NCBI GenBank assembly: GCA_003220435.1 | Contig: QHSL01000006.1 | Coordinates: 1 to 40,571, forward strand | Direction of reading: 5' to 3' | Source: Candidatus Rokuibacteriota bacterium | Lineage (GTDB): Bacteria > Methylomirabilota > Methylomirabilia > Rokubacteriales > CSP1-6 | DNA: 40,571 nt | In this document: piece by piece, positions 1 to 7,633 of the stretch | Layout of the letters: every line of letters begins with the position of its first letter | Numbering within the stretch: the stretch's first letter is position 1 | Translations under genes and position numbers: made by a program | Notes under the pieces: generated by a model | The model's input: only the letters and a program-made list of their open reading frames with translations | Databases searched by the model: none | Told to the model about the DNA's origin: nothing

Positions 1-262
1 GCTTCTCGTCGCCGTGGAACTGGAGCGCGCGCAGGCCGCACGCCTCGGCCACCGCCTTGACGTGGCCCATCGGGTGGTCCCAGAAGATGCCGACCGGCGT
101 CACGAACGGGGGCAGCGCGCGGACAATTGGCGCGACCTTATCCGGCGTCACGAAGCGCGGCGTGTTCTCGACAAAGATGAACCCGAGCGCGTCCGCCCCG
201 GCGTCGACCGCGAGCATCGCGTCGTCGATGTTGGTGATGCCGCAGATCTTGACTCTTGTCAT
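1..262 (-). CDS. trpF: Phosphoribosylanthranilate isomerase, N-terminal part (cut by window edge)
   Basis: TrpF isomerises N-(5'-phosphoribosyl)anthranilate to CdRP in cytoplasmic tryptophan synthesis. Reading leftward from the ATG at 260-262 gives a protein starting MTRVKICGIT, the hallmark first beta strand of the TrpF TIM barrel with the catalytic Cys at residue 7. It continues with an AGADALGFIF strand and ends in LQFHGDE at the window edge. About 87 of the usual ~210 residues are present. It follows trpC, whose product uses the TrpF product, so the two are almost certainly one transcript. No good Shine-Dalgarno precedes the ATG; the leader is instead a very G-rich tandem repeat. The gene identity is secure; the rest lies outside the window. 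Confidence 0.93.
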   Translation of the reverse strand, partial: MTRVKICGITNIDDAMLAVDAGADALGFIFVENTPRFVTPDKVAPIVRALPPFVTPVGIFWDHPMGHVKAVAEACGLRALQFHGDEK

Positions 263-283
263 TGATGCATGGGTGGGGCGAGA

Positions 284-489
284 CGCCCCCCCCATGTCCC
301 CCCCGATTCGCGTCGCGCGCGATCAACCCGCGCCCCCCATGTCCCCCCCGATTCGCGTCGCGCGCGGTCAACCCGCGCCCCCCATGTCCCCCCCCAACCC
401 CCGCCCCACATGTCCCCCCCGATTCGCGTCGCGCGCGGTCAACCCGCGCCCCCCATGTCCCCCCCGATTCGCGGGGCGTGCGGTCAACC
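284..489 (-). repeat. 45-bp G-rich tandem repeat array between trpC and trpF
   Basis: Five direct units read on the minus strand: 489-445, 444-400, 399-374 (shortened to 26 bp), 373-329 and 328-284. Each full unit begins GGTTGACCGCGCGCGACGCG and carries two runs of six to seven G separated by ACAT. The first, slightly diverged unit contains the trpC stop codon, so the array looks like tandem duplication of the trpC 3' end. The third unit lacks the 19 bp after GGTTG. The unit length is a multiple of three, so an open frame runs through the array, but its composition is simple and it ends in trpF; I do not call it a gene. The RNA would have about ten G-tracts and could form quadruplexes ahead of trpF. 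Confidence 0.9.
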
Positions 490-1287
490 GCTCGCATCAT
501 GCTCTCCACGCAGCTTCAACTCTCGGATCTTGCTCGGGACGTCGGTGGCGCGGACCAGACCCTCCCCCACCAGGACGGCGTGGGCGCCGGCGGTCACGAC
601 GCGGCGGACGTCCTCGCCCGTGAAGAATCCGCTCTCGCTGACCACGATCGGCCCGGGCGGGATCGACGGCAGCAGCTCCAGCGTCGTCTCGATGCGGGTC
701 TCGAAGGTGGCGAGGTCGCGGTTGTTGAGCCCGAGGATGCGGGTCCCGGCGTTGAGCGCACGGTCCACCTCGGCGGCCGTGTGGCACTCGACGAGCACGG
801 CGAGCCCCAACCCCTTCGCGGCGGCCAGCAGATCGCCGAGCGAGCGCCCGTCGAGGATCGAGACGATCAACAAGACGGCGTCGGCCCCGGCGGCGCGCGA
901 CTCCCAGAGCTGGTACTCGTCGACGGTGAAATCCTTCCGGAGCAGCGGCACGCTCACCGCCGCGCGGACGGCGCGAAGGTCGTCGAGGCTTCCCCGGAAG
1001 TACTTGCGATCGGTCAGGACCGAGATCGCGTCGGCGCCGTGGGCCGCGTAGGTGCCGGCGAGCGCGACCGGGTCGAGGTCTTGAGCCAGCACCCCGCGCG
1101 AGGGCGACGCTTTCTTCACCTCGGCGATCAGCCGGACCGCCCCGGTCGCGGGCCGCAGCGCGCCCTCGAAGTCGAGCGCGGGGGTCGCCTCGGCGCAGCG
1201 GCGCTCGAGCGCCGCGCGCGGCGTGGTGGTGCGGCGTTGCGCCACTTCCTCGCGGGTGTTGGCGACGATCTCCTTGAGGACCGACAT
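484..1287 (-). CDS. trpC: Indole-3-glycerol phosphate synthase
   Basis: A cytoplasmic enzyme of 267 residues that decarboxylates and closes CdRP to indole-3-glycerol phosphate, the step after TrpF. The sequence shows the family landmarks in order: AEVKKASPSRG at residues 55-65 (catalytic Glu and Lys), LLRKDF with Lys118, VLVECHT, LGLNNRDL, and the phosphate-binding SESGF and LVGEGLV motifs near the C-terminus. The length is normal for monofunctional TrpC. The ATG at 1285-1287 starts 10 bases after the stop of the nicotinate phosphoribosyltransferase gene, so co-transcription is likely. The stop codon lies inside the first unit of the 45-bp repeat array. Identification is secure. Confidence 0.96.
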   Translation of the reverse strand: MSVLKEIVANTREEVAQRRTTTPRAALERRCAEATPALDFEGALRPATGAVRLIAEVKKASPSRGVLAQDLDPVALAGTYAAHGADAISVLTDRKYFRGSLDDLRAVRAAVSVPLLRKDFTVDEYQLWESRAAGADAVLLIVSILDGRSLGDLLAAAKGLGLAVLVECHTAAEVDRALNAGTRILGLNNRDLATFETRIETTLELLPSIPPGPIVVSESGFFTGEDVRRVVTAGAHAVLVGEGLVRATDVPSKIRELKLRGEHDASG

Positions 1288-1297
1288 AGGCCGGCGC

Positions 1298-2503
1298 CTA
1301 GAAGTCGCGCCGAAGCCCCTGCCTTCGCAGCGTCTCGAGCGGCATCGGCGCGAGCTGATCGAGGACGAAGTCCCGGATGGTCCGCGGGGGCGGCAGGTCC
1401 CGCACGATGCGGCCCGCGCTCACCAGCGGCTTCAGCAGCGGCTCCCAGGGGCCATCTCCGGGTGGCCGTTTGCCAGCCGGGAGCACCACGGTCTCTCGGC
1501 TGCCGCGGCGCCGGTAGACGTCCTTGGCGCCCGACCACTTGCCGCGCTTGGCCATGGGCTGGCCCTCGATCTCCATGATGTCGAGGGCGAAGTTGAGAAC
1601 CGGCGCATTGGCGATCGAGGTGCCGACGCCGTAGCCGTCGGCGACCGGGTTCAGGCTGAGGATCTCGTATTCGTCGACGCCGCCGGAGGCGAGGAGCTTG
1701 ACGTGACCGAAGCCGCGCAGCTGCAGCTCCCAGCGGACCTCCTCGAGGATGCGATAGAAATCGCCGCGCCGCGACGACGGCGTGTCGAGCCGGACCGCGT
1801 AGAGGTCCTTGCCGAGCGCTTCGGCGACGCGGATCGCCTCGAACTTCTCGTCCTGCAGCGTGTCGATGAGGGCGACGCGCCGCACCTTCGGGTCGATGAT
1901 CGTGTCGAACGCCCGGAGCGCCTCCACCGTGTCCCCGATCATGAGGACGAGCGAGTGGGGAATCGTCCCCATGGGATCGGCGTCGATCAGCTCCGCGGAC
2001 TTCGTCACCGCGACCCCGTCGCACCCGCCGATGAACGCGTTGCGCTCGATCATCGGCGCGAGCGTCGGATGCATGCGGCGGGCGCCGAAGGAGATCACCT
2101 GGCGCTCGCCTGCCGCCTTCTTGCAGCGCGCCGCCTTCGTGGCGATGCCGGACGCCTGGCAGAGAAGACCGAGCAGCGCCGTCTCGTACTGGGCCCACTC
2201 CACGTACGTGCCCTCGATGCGGAGGATGGGCTGGTATGGCTCGAAGATCGTGCCCTCGTCCATCGCCCACACGTCCACCGGCTGGCCCTCGAGCAGCGCC
2301 GCAACCTCCTCGATGCCGGCCAGGATGCCCCACTGCCAGTCCTCGGGAAGGCTCTTGAGGTACACCTCGGCCTTGACCCGCTTGCGATCGCCTCGATGCT
2401 TCAGGATCTGGACGGTGCGGGCGAAGTAGACGTCGGAGACCTCGCCGCGCTTGATGTCGGCGTCAGCGGCGGTGTGAAACGGACGCTTCGGAGTGTTCGG
2501 CAT
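1298..2503 (-). CDS. pncB: Nicotinate phosphoribosyltransferase
   Basis: A 401-residue protein that would convert nicotinate and PRPP to nicotinate mononucleotide in the NAD salvage (Preiss-Handler) pathway. Recognisable parts are the N-terminal half-barrel with DVYFARTVQIL, the FGARRMHPTLAPMIERNAF segment carrying the family Arg/His residues, GTIPHSLVLM, RLDTPSSRRGDF, and the phosphate-binding strand VKLLASGGVDEYEI. It resembles the shorter archaeal/bacterial NAPRTase type more than long E. coli PncB. It is the first gene of the unit that continues into trpC and trpF, an unusual pairing sharing only PRPP-derived substrates. A possible promoter lies at 2543-2571. The ATG at 2501-2503 is the natural start. 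Confidence 0.9.
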   Translation of the reverse strand: MPNTPKRPFHTAADADIKRGEVSDVYFARTVQILKHRGDRKRVKAEVYLKSLPEDWQWGILAGIEEVAALLEGQPVDVWAMDEGTIFEPYQPILRIEGTYVEWAQYETALLGLLCQASGIATKAARCKKAAGERQVISFGARRMHPTLAPMIERNAFIGGCDGVAVTKSAELIDADPMGTIPHSLVLMIGDTVEALRAFDTIIDPKVRRVALIDTLQDEKFEAIRVAEALGKDLYAVRLDTPSSRRGDFYRILEEVRWELQLRGFGHVKLLASGGVDEYEILSLNPVADGYGVGTSIANAPVLNFALDIMEIEGQPMAKRGKWSGAKDVYRRRGSRETVVLPAGKRPPGDGPWEPLLKPLVSAGRIVRDLPPPRTIRDFVLDQLAPMPLETLRRQGLRRDF

Positions 2504-2542
2504 AGTGTCTTCGGGTCTCGGATCGCGCCGAAGTTGGCGAAA

Positions 2543-2571
2543 AGTGTGTCAGAAGCGATCGGGCAAGTCAA
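2543..2571 (-). promoter_or_regulatory. Possible promoter for pncB-trpC-trpF
   Basis: On the minus strand TTGACT (2571-2566) is followed after 17 bases by CACACT (2548-2543), about 40 bases upstream of the pncB ATG. The -35 box is good, the -10 box is weak (3 of 6). The -35 box coincides with the 3' tail of the galU terminator stem. Confidence 0.35.
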
Positions 2572-2595
2572 ACACTGCGGCTAGAGCCGCAGTGT
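2572..2595 (-). terminator. Palindromic terminator at the galU stop codon
   Basis: A perfect 11-bp inverted repeat, ACACTGCGGCT and its complement, is separated by only two bases. On the minus strand the stem is followed by TTTGACTT, a short T-rich tail. The galU TAG stop codon sits at the tip of the hairpin. It is placed to end the long polysaccharide transcript before pncB. The U-tract is weak for an intrinsic terminator, so it could instead be a protective 3' hairpin. Confidence 0.6.
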
Positions 2596-3447
2596 CTTGA
2601 GATAGGCGCGGAACTCGTCGGCGAGGTCGGGTCGGGCCAGGGCGAACTCCACCGTCGCCTTGAGGAAGCCGAGCTTGTCGCCGGTGTCGTAGCGGCGACC
2701 CTCGAACTCGACGCCGTACATCGGGCGGCGCGCTCGGAGCGTGCGCAGGGCGTCGGTGAGCTGGATCTCTCCGCGGCCGTCGGGCGGGGTCTCGGCCAGG
2801 ATCGCGAAGATCTCTGGGGGCAGGACGTATCGTCCGATGATGGCGAGATCCGACGGAGCGTCCTGCGGCTTGGGCTTCTCGACCAGGTCGACGATCTCGT
2901 GCACCCGGGCCTCGATCGGGCGCGCGGCGATCACGCCGTACTGATGGATGCTCTCGCGCGGCACCCGCTGGACCGCGATCGTCGGCGCCCCATAGCGCTC
3001 GGAGACGTCGAGGAGCTGGCGCATGCAAGGCGCCGGTGCCGCGCCGATGATGTCGTCACCCAGGAACACCGCGAAGGGCTCGTCGCCGACGAGCGACCGC
3101 GCGCAGAGGATGGCGTGGCCGAGCCCGAGCGGCTCCTTCTGACGGACGTACGATACCGACACCAGCTCGGAAATGCTCTTGATCTGCGCCAGCTCCTCGG
3201 TCTTGCCCCGATCGCTCAGGTAGTACTCGAGCTCGAAGGCCGCGTCGAAGTGATCCTCGATCGCGCGTTTGCCGCGACCGGTCACGATGATGATCTCGGT
3301 CAGGCCCGAGGCGGCCGCCTCCTCGACGACGTACTGGATCATCGGCTTGTCGACGAGGGGCAGCATCTCCTTCGGCTGCGCCTTGGTCGCGGGAAGGAAT
3401 CGCGTGCCGAGCCCGGCGGCGGGGAAGACGCCCTTGCGGACTTTCAT
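2581..3447 (-). CDS. galU: UTP-glucose-1-phosphate uridylyltransferase
   Basis: GalU makes UDP-glucose from UTP and glucose-1-phosphate, supplying the polysaccharide locus. The 288 residues match bacterial GalU: the nucleotide-binding signature GLGTRFLPATKAQPKEMLP at residues 12-30, VEEAAASGL, the PLGLGHAILCAR strand, FLGDDI, and the VEKPKP and GEIQLTDAL motifs. The ATG at 3445-3447 overlaps the stop of the DUF2062 gene as ATGA, so it is the last gene of the long polysaccharide operon. The last codons are part of the terminator palindrome. Confidence is high. Confidence 0.96.
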   Translation of the reverse strand: MKVRKGVFPAAGLGTRFLPATKAQPKEMLPLVDKPMIQYVVEEAAASGLTEIIIVTGRGKRAIEDHFDAAFELEYYLSDRGKTEELAQIKSISELVSVSYVRQKEPLGLGHAILCARSLVGDEPFAVFLGDDIIGAAPAPCMRQLLDVSERYGAPTIAVQRVPRESIHQYGVIAARPIEARVHEIVDLVEKPKPQDAPSDLAIIGRYVLPPEIFAILAETPPDGRGEIQLTDALRTLRARRPMYGVEFEGRRYDTGDKLGFLKATVEFALARPDLADEFRAYLKTLRL

Positions 3448-3941
3448 GGCTCAATCATACTCCGGGCGTGTCGTCGCCGGAGAAGGACGAACACCACCGC
3501 GAAGGTGACGAAGCCGGCCACGATCCCGACGACCGTGGTGCCGATCAGGAGCGCCAGGGAGACGTCGCGGAGCAGCTGGGCCACGTTCGCCCAGGACAGA
3601 CTGGTCGACGTCCGCAAGAGCCCGGCGATCGCCGCGGCGTCGATCCCCTGGGGGTCCGGGACGATGAGCCCGCCGATGTGCAGCGCGAGGCCGTAGACGA
3701 ACGGCGCGAACCACGGGAGGTTGAGCCAGGTGCCGGCGATCGTCGCTGCCCTGTTCAGGCGAAAGAGGGTCGCGACCCCGAGCGACAGCAGCGTCTGGAG
3801 GCCGTAGAACGGCGTACAGCTGATGAAGACGCCGACAGCCAGGGCGAGCGCGATCCGCGATGGGGGCTCGTCCAGGTGCAGGACGGCGCTGAGCCGGCCC
3901 GCGAGGCGGCCCGCGGCGGGGCTCACGCCCGCGGTCGCCAC
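3444..3941 (-). CDS. DUF2062 family membrane protein
   Basis: A 165-residue protein with the DUF2062 pattern: an amphipathic N-terminus, then GVFISCTPFYGLQT at residues 37-50, the NLPWFAP turn near 74-80, and three to four hydrophobic helices (about 28-60, 68-92, 128-154), ending in RRRHAR on the cytoplasmic side. The family has no settled biochemical role; members are often found beside glycosyltransferases and cell-envelope genes. It overlaps the WecA-like gene upstream by 19 bases and galU downstream by ATGA, so it is embedded in the operon. A role in envelope polysaccharide assembly is inferred from position only. Confidence 0.85.
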   Translation of the reverse strand: MATAGVSPAAGRLAGRLSAVLHLDEPPSRIALALAVGVFISCTPFYGLQTLLSLGVATLFRLNRAATIAGTWLNLPWFAPFVYGLALHIGGLIVPDPQGIDAAAIAGLLRTSTSLSWANVAQLLRDVSLALLIGTTVVGIVAGFVTFAVVFVLLRRRHARSMIEP

Positions 3942-5038
3942 CGGCCGACGCCTTCCAGGACGGCGACGATCGCCAGGACGCAGGCGGCCTGGATCAGGAT
4001 GAGCACGGCTTCGCGGGGCGTCGCATCCTTAAGGATGAGGGCCGAGAGGCCGAGCGTCGACGCCAGGAAGAAAATTAGCAGCACGCTCTGCTTCTTGGTG
4101 AGTCCCAGCGCCTCGAAGCGGTGGTGGATGTGATCCCGGCCGGTGTAGGCGAGCCATTCCGGCACCGAATGCACCTTGCCGGTCACGACGCGGGCGATCC
4201 CGACGAAGCCGATGTCGAAGAGCGGTACGCCGAGGATGAGCGCCGGCGTCAGCAGCGCGATGAGCGCGTTTCCCTCGGCCCACTCCCCCATCACGGCGAG
4301 GCCGGCTAGCGTGAAGCCGATGAAGGTTGCGCCGCCGTCGCCCAGGAAGATCTGGGCGCGACCCGGGCGGAAGTTATAGGGCAGGAAGCCGAGGCACGCG
4401 CCCACCAGCGCGGCCGACAAGTACATGAGGTATCGCTGCCCGGTCTGGAGCGCCGCGATGCTGATGAAGATGCCGGCGATGACGCCGAGGCCCGCGGCGA
4501 GCCCGTCCATGCCGTCGAGGAACTGGACCGCGTTGGTGACGGTGACGAACCACAGGATCGTCAATCCGACGTTCAGCCACACGAAGCCCGGCACCCAGTT
4601 GGGCGCGATGTTCAGGACCACCCCGAAGGCGATCGCGGCGGCGGCGGCGCCGATGTGCCCGAGGAGCTTGAGCGAGGCCGGGAGATCGGTGAGGTCGTCC
4701 AGCACGCCGATCCCGACGACGAGCGTCGCGCCGACGGCGACGCCCTTGAGCTGGAGCGAGAAGTCGAAGCTGGTGAGCACAGTCACCGCGAAAGCGGCGT
4801 AGACGGCGGCGCCCCCCAGGAGCGGCGTGGCCACGTCGTGGACTTTACGAGCGGCGGGCACGTCGACGACGCCCCGCCACAGCGCGAACGCCCGCGTGAG
4901 CGGCACCGCGAAGTAGGCGACCGCGAAGGCGAGCAGGACCAGGTAGAGCCACGGCAGCCGCGCGGCGTGGTCGCGAGCCCAGATCGGAGCCAGCAGGAGG
5001 ACGCCCACCAGCGCCAGCCGGACGACGTGCGTCAGCAT
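3923..5038 (-). CDS. WecA/MraY-type undecaprenyl-phosphate sugar-1-phosphate transferase
   Basis: An integral membrane enzyme of 371 residues with about ten to eleven helices. It would transfer a sugar-1-phosphate from a UDP-sugar to undecaprenyl phosphate and so start the repeat unit. Family motifs are clear: DDLTDLPASLKLLGH at 114-128, the Mg-binding NAVQFLDGMDGLA at 169-181 (one Asn of the WecA consensus is Gln here), FLGDGGATF at 231-239, and the cytoplasmic loop GRDHIHHRF at 300-308. The open frame extends further upstream, but the ATG at 5036-5038 shares its A with the stop of the aminotransferase (TGATG) and precedes the first helix. This is the best candidate for the initiating transferase of the locus. 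Confidence 0.9.
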   Translation of the reverse strand: MLTHVVRLALVGVLLLAPIWARDHAARLPWLYLVLLAFAVAYFAVPLTRAFALWRGVVDVPAARKVHDVATPLLGGAAVYAAFAVTVLTSFDFSLQLKGVAVGATLVVGIGVLDDLTDLPASLKLLGHIGAAAAAIAFGVVLNIAPNWVPGFVWLNVGLTILWFVTVTNAVQFLDGMDGLAAGLGVIAGIFISIAALQTGQRYLMYLSAALVGACLGFLPYNFRPGRAQIFLGDGGATFIGFTLAGLAVMGEWAEGNALIALLTPALILGVPLFDIGFVGIARVVTGKVHSVPEWLAYTGRDHIHHRFEALGLTKKQSVLLIFFLASTLGLSALILKDATPREAVLILIQAACVLAIVAVLEGVGRWRPRA

Positions 5039-6093
5039 CACCCCGCGAGCGCCTCCGCGAGGGCGGTCGCGACCCGGTCCGCATCGGCGTCGCTTAACAG
5101 CGGGTAGCACGGCAGCGACAGGCACTGCGCCCAGAGCCGCTCCGCGTTGGGATAGCCGGCGAGGCCCAGGGCCCGGTGAATCGGGCGGAAAACCGGGCGC
5201 CGAGCCGTCACGCCCCGTCGCTCCAGGTGGGCCAGGATCGGATCGAGCGGTCGCTCCACCGCCACCACGAAGCGATGGTACACGTGACGCTCCCCGTGGT
5301 CGGCCGGCACGCGACAGCGCGCCACCCCGGCGAGCTTCGCTCGGTAGCGGGCGGCGAGCGCGCGACGGCGGGCGACGAACGCGTCGAGGCGGGCGAGCTG
5401 GCACCGGCCGAGCGCCGCTTGCATATCGGTCATCTTGTAGTTGAACCTCGGGGCCAGGTCGGTCTGCTCGTCGTAGTCGCGCGCGGCACGCACGCGCTCG
5501 ACGAGGTCGGTGGGCCCGGCGACGGCGCCGCCTTCGCCCGTCGTGAAGAGCTTGGTCGCATAGAACGAGCAGACGGCCAGCCGCCCATGCGCGCCCACCG
5601 GGCGGCCGCCCACCACCGCGCGCAACGTCTGGGCACAGTCCTCTACCAGCGCCACGCCAAGCCCGTGGAACGCATCCAGATCGAGGGCGAGGCCAAACGG
5701 ATGGACGACGATGGTGGCGCGCGTACGCGACGTGCGCCGCCGGGCCGCGTCTTCGGGCGAAAGCCCGAGGGTGTCCGGGTCGGCGTCGGCCAGCACCGGC
5801 GTGGCCCCGCACCGCGTGACCGCGTGATAGACGGCGTCGCAGGCGTAGGTCGGGACGATGACCTCGTGGCCCGGACCCACGTCGAGCGTGCGGAGCGCCA
5901 GCTCGAGCGCGACGCTGCCCGAGCTGACCGCCGCCGCGCCGGCGGCGCCGAGGAGGCGCGCCAGCTCTCCCTCGAAGCGCTCGACCTCCGGTCCCTGCGC
6001 CACCTGGCCGCCGCGCACGACACGCGCGACGCGCTCGGCGTCCTCTTCAGTAAGGGTCGGCCGAGAATGGGCGATTATTGTAGCGGGTGCCAT
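5038..6093 (-). CDS. DegT/DnrJ/EryC1/StrS family sugar aminotransferase
   Basis: A PLP-dependent enzyme of 351 residues that would transaminate a nucleotide-linked keto-sugar to an amino-sugar. Visible features: VSSGSVALELAL near 56-67 (cofactor phosphate region), VIVPTYACDAV at 78-88, LVEDCAQT at 149-156 with the cofactor-ring Asp, and CSFYATKLFTTGEGG at 175-189 with the Schiff-base Lys at 181. RFNYKMTDMQAALG is the typical substrate loop. The length is slightly shorter than the usual 370-390. It couples to the WecA-like gene by a TGATG overlap; an 85-base gap separates it from the PIG-L gene, with no other feature seen there. Confidence 0.92.
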   Translation of the reverse strand: MAPATIIAHSRPTLTEEDAERVARVVRGGQVAQGPEVERFEGELARLLGAAGAAAVSSGSVALELALRTLDVGPGHEVIVPTYACDAVYHAVTRCGATPVLADADPDTLGLSPEDAARRRTSRTRATIVVHPFGLALDLDAFHGLGVALVEDCAQTLRAVVGGRPVGAHGRLAVCSFYATKLFTTGEGGAVAGPTDLVERVRAARDYDEQTDLAPRFNYKMTDMQAALGRCQLARLDAFVARRRALAARYRAKLAGVARCRVPADHGERHVYHRFVVAVERPLDPILAHLERRGVTARRPVFRPIHRALGLAGYPNAERLWAQCLSLPCYPLLSDADADRVATALAEALAG

Positions 6094-6178
6094 GAGGTCG
6101 GCTTACACCGAGGGTGGCCTGAGTGAGACGCGACCCGGCTCCGACACGCCCGTTCTTACCCGCGGTGCTTGATGTGAC

Positions 6179-6793
6179 TCAGAGGTTCAGCAGCAGTCGG
6201 ACGGACTGGAACGCCTCCGCGTATTTGACCCGCGCCTGAATGCCGCGAAAGTTGGCGCACGACTTGGCCAGCTCCAGGATCGACAGGTCCTCGATGTTGG
6301 TCTTGGTCACCTGCGACCGGTGCGCCTCGAGGCCGGCGAGCTTCGTGTCGAGGACGTCGGCGATGTCCGTGAAACAGTTCGGCACGAAGTTGACCGTCGA
6401 CGGCACCTCGTAGAAGAGGAAGTTCGGCACGTAGCGCGTCGCCGATATCGCGCTCTGGGCCAGGTTGCGATGGTCCTGGTGGGTGTCGTCGGGTGAGTTC
6501 ACGAAGATCATCCGGGGCTCGACCTTTCGGATCACCGCCTCGAGCCGGACGATCATCTCGCGAGAGAGGGGGACCTCGGTGTCCCGGTAGTCGCCCCAGA
6601 AGATCTCGCGCACCCCCAGGATACGGGCCGCGTCCTTCTGCTCCCGCCGTCGCAGCTCAGGATCGCCGCCCAGCGCGCCGTCGGACGCCACGAACACGTA
6701 GACGGCGTGCCCCCGCAGCACGTACTTGTTCAACATGCCGCCGCAGCCGTACTCGATGTCGTCCGGGTGGGCACCGAAGGCGAGGATGTTCAC
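6179..6793 (-). CDS. PIG-L family deacetylase
   Basis: A 204-residue LmbE/PIG-L-fold protein, probably a zinc-dependent N-deacetylase acting on an acetamido-sugar or lipid-linked sugar. The metal site is visible as AHPDD at residues 8-12 and the DTHQDHRN segment further on. The start must be the GTG at 6791-6793, because the codon immediately before it in frame is the TAA stop of the WbqC-like gene. Next to an aminotransferase and a WbqC-like gene, a role in modifying an amino-sugar of the polysaccharide is reasonable. The substrate is unknown. Confidence 0.9.
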   Translation of the reverse strand: MNILAFGAHPDDIEYGCGGMLNKYVLRGHAVYVFVASDGALGGDPELRRREQKDAARILGVREIFWGDYRDTEVPLSREMIVRLEAVIRKVEPRMIFVNSPDDTHQDHRNLAQSAISATRYVPNFLFYEVPSTVNFVPNCFTDIADVLDTKLAGLEAHRSQVTKTNIEDLSILELAKSCANFRGIQARVKYAEAFQSVRLLLNL

Positions 6794-7513
6794 TTATCGC
6801 GACCCGAGCGAGAGGCGCGACCACGAGCTTCCCCCACAGAGAATGCCGAGGGCCTCATCGCCGTGCATCAATAATAAGTCAAGGGCCGAGAGAAACGGAG
6901 TGAATTCCCCGTGTTCCTGGGCGTACGAGGGGTGCTCGTAGCGCTGCGTTTCCACGGCGATCCCGGCCTCCGAGAACTGGTCGAGGTCCATATAGGAGCT
7001 GGCCGTCCCGGCCAGGTAGGTGTCGGCTCCCACCGCCCGACAGAGAGCGACGAGCCGCCCGGTCGCGTCCTTGGGATCACCATCGGGCAGGGCGATCTCC
7101 GACGCGAGCCGCGTCGGGACCGCGATGCCAAGCGCGCGGGCCAGCCAGGCGGCGCTCTCAGCGGCGAGCGGCGCCAGGTGAGTCCACTGGCCGCCGTAGA
7201 ACTCGCGAACCCGATCCCGCCACCGCGGCCAGCAGGGGGCCTTCGCGTACGCGTGCTCGATCATGCGCAGGTGCCGGGCGGGCCAGGGCTGGCTGCCATC
7301 GATCGTCACGTCCTTGATCGGCGTGCCGAGACTGACGCGGACCGGGACGGTCAGCCACCGCGGGCCGTCTCGTGTCTTGATGCGGTTGCGGTTCTGCCAG
7401 CCGTTCTTTTCGAACTGGACGGTATCGAGGAAGACGAACAGATCCGCGGCAGCCCACTTGGCGAAGTACCCGAGCCACGGCACGTAGTGGGGCTGGTGGA
7501 TCGCGATTTTCAC
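6794..7513 (-). CDS. WbqC-like family protein
   Basis: A 239-residue WbqC-type protein, a family common in O-antigen and glycopeptide loci and proposed to act in sugar amidation or acyl transfer without firm biochemistry. The signature is strong: HQPHYVPWLGYFAKW at 6-20, FLDTVQFEKNGWQNRNRIK just after, and the C-terminal HPSYAQ and LLLMHG segments. The start is the GTG at 7511-7513, whose bases overlap a TGA that ends the last of three upstream mini-ORFs. Its stop TAA abuts the GTG of the PIG-L gene. The two downstream genes suggest a shared step in modified-sugar synthesis. Confidence 0.88.
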   Translation of the reverse strand: MKIAIHQPHYVPWLGYFAKWAAADLFVFLDTVQFEKNGWQNRNRIKTRDGPRWLTVPVRVSLGTPIKDVTIDGSQPWPARHLRMIEHAYAKAPCWPRWRDRVREFYGGQWTHLAPLAAESAAWLARALGIAVPTRLASEIALPDGDPKDATGRLVALCRAVGADTYLAGTASSYMDLDQFSEAGIAVETQRYEHPSYAQEHGEFTPFLSALDLLLMHGDEALGILCGGSSWSRLSLGSR

Positions 7514-7633
7514 TGACTCGCCTCGCCGGCGGCTGCGGCTCGCCCGACTTTCATTGACTCGCCTCGCCGGCGGCTGCGGCTCGCCCGACTTTCATTGACT
7601 CGCCTCGCCGGCGGCTGCGGCTCGCCCGACCAT
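7510..7633 (-). other. Chain of three overlapping mini-ORFs (13, 14 and 14 aa)
   Basis: Each repeat unit carries a complete mini-ORF: 7633-7592 (MVGRAAAAGEASQ), 7595-7551 and 7554-7510 (both MKVGRAAAAGEASQ). The first ATG shares its A with the TGA of the PHP-like gene; each following ATG overlaps the previous stop as ATGA; the last stop overlaps the GTG of the WbqC-like gene as GTGA. GGCGAGGCGAG just before each start could act as a Shine-Dalgarno. The arrangement would let ribosomes pass from the PHP-like gene to the WbqC-like gene by repeated stop-restart. Whether the peptides matter is unknown; the geometry is directly visible. Confidence 0.5.
7514..7633 (-). repeat. Three tandem 41-bp units upstream of the WbqC-like gene
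   Basis: On the minus strand two identical 41-bp units (7595-7555 and 7554-7514) follow a first copy that is 38 bp because it lacks AAA after its ATG (7633-7596). Each unit begins ATGAAAGTCGGGCGAGCCGC and ends GGCGAGGCGAGTCA. The core contains an imperfect palindrome (GCCGC...GAGGC), so one unit might fold into a hairpin. The array fills the gap between the PHP-like gene and the WbqC-like gene exactly. Confidence 0.93.

Noticed and set aside
284-489. Possible CRISPR array in the trpC-trpF gap
   Set aside because: The units are directly contiguous tandem copies with no spacers, and no cas genes are present.
138-509. 123-codon minus-strand open frame through the G-rich repeat array
   Set aside because: It is open only because the unit length is a multiple of three, has repetitive Gly/Arg composition, and overlaps trpF and trpC.
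6094-6178. Possible mini-ORF or promoter between PIG-L and DegT genes
   Set aside because: No start/stop overlap, Shine-Dalgarno or promoter boxes could be supported.
7514-7633. Possible CRISPR array or insertion-sequence end
   Set aside because: Copies are contiguous without spacers and there is no transposase or target duplication nearby.
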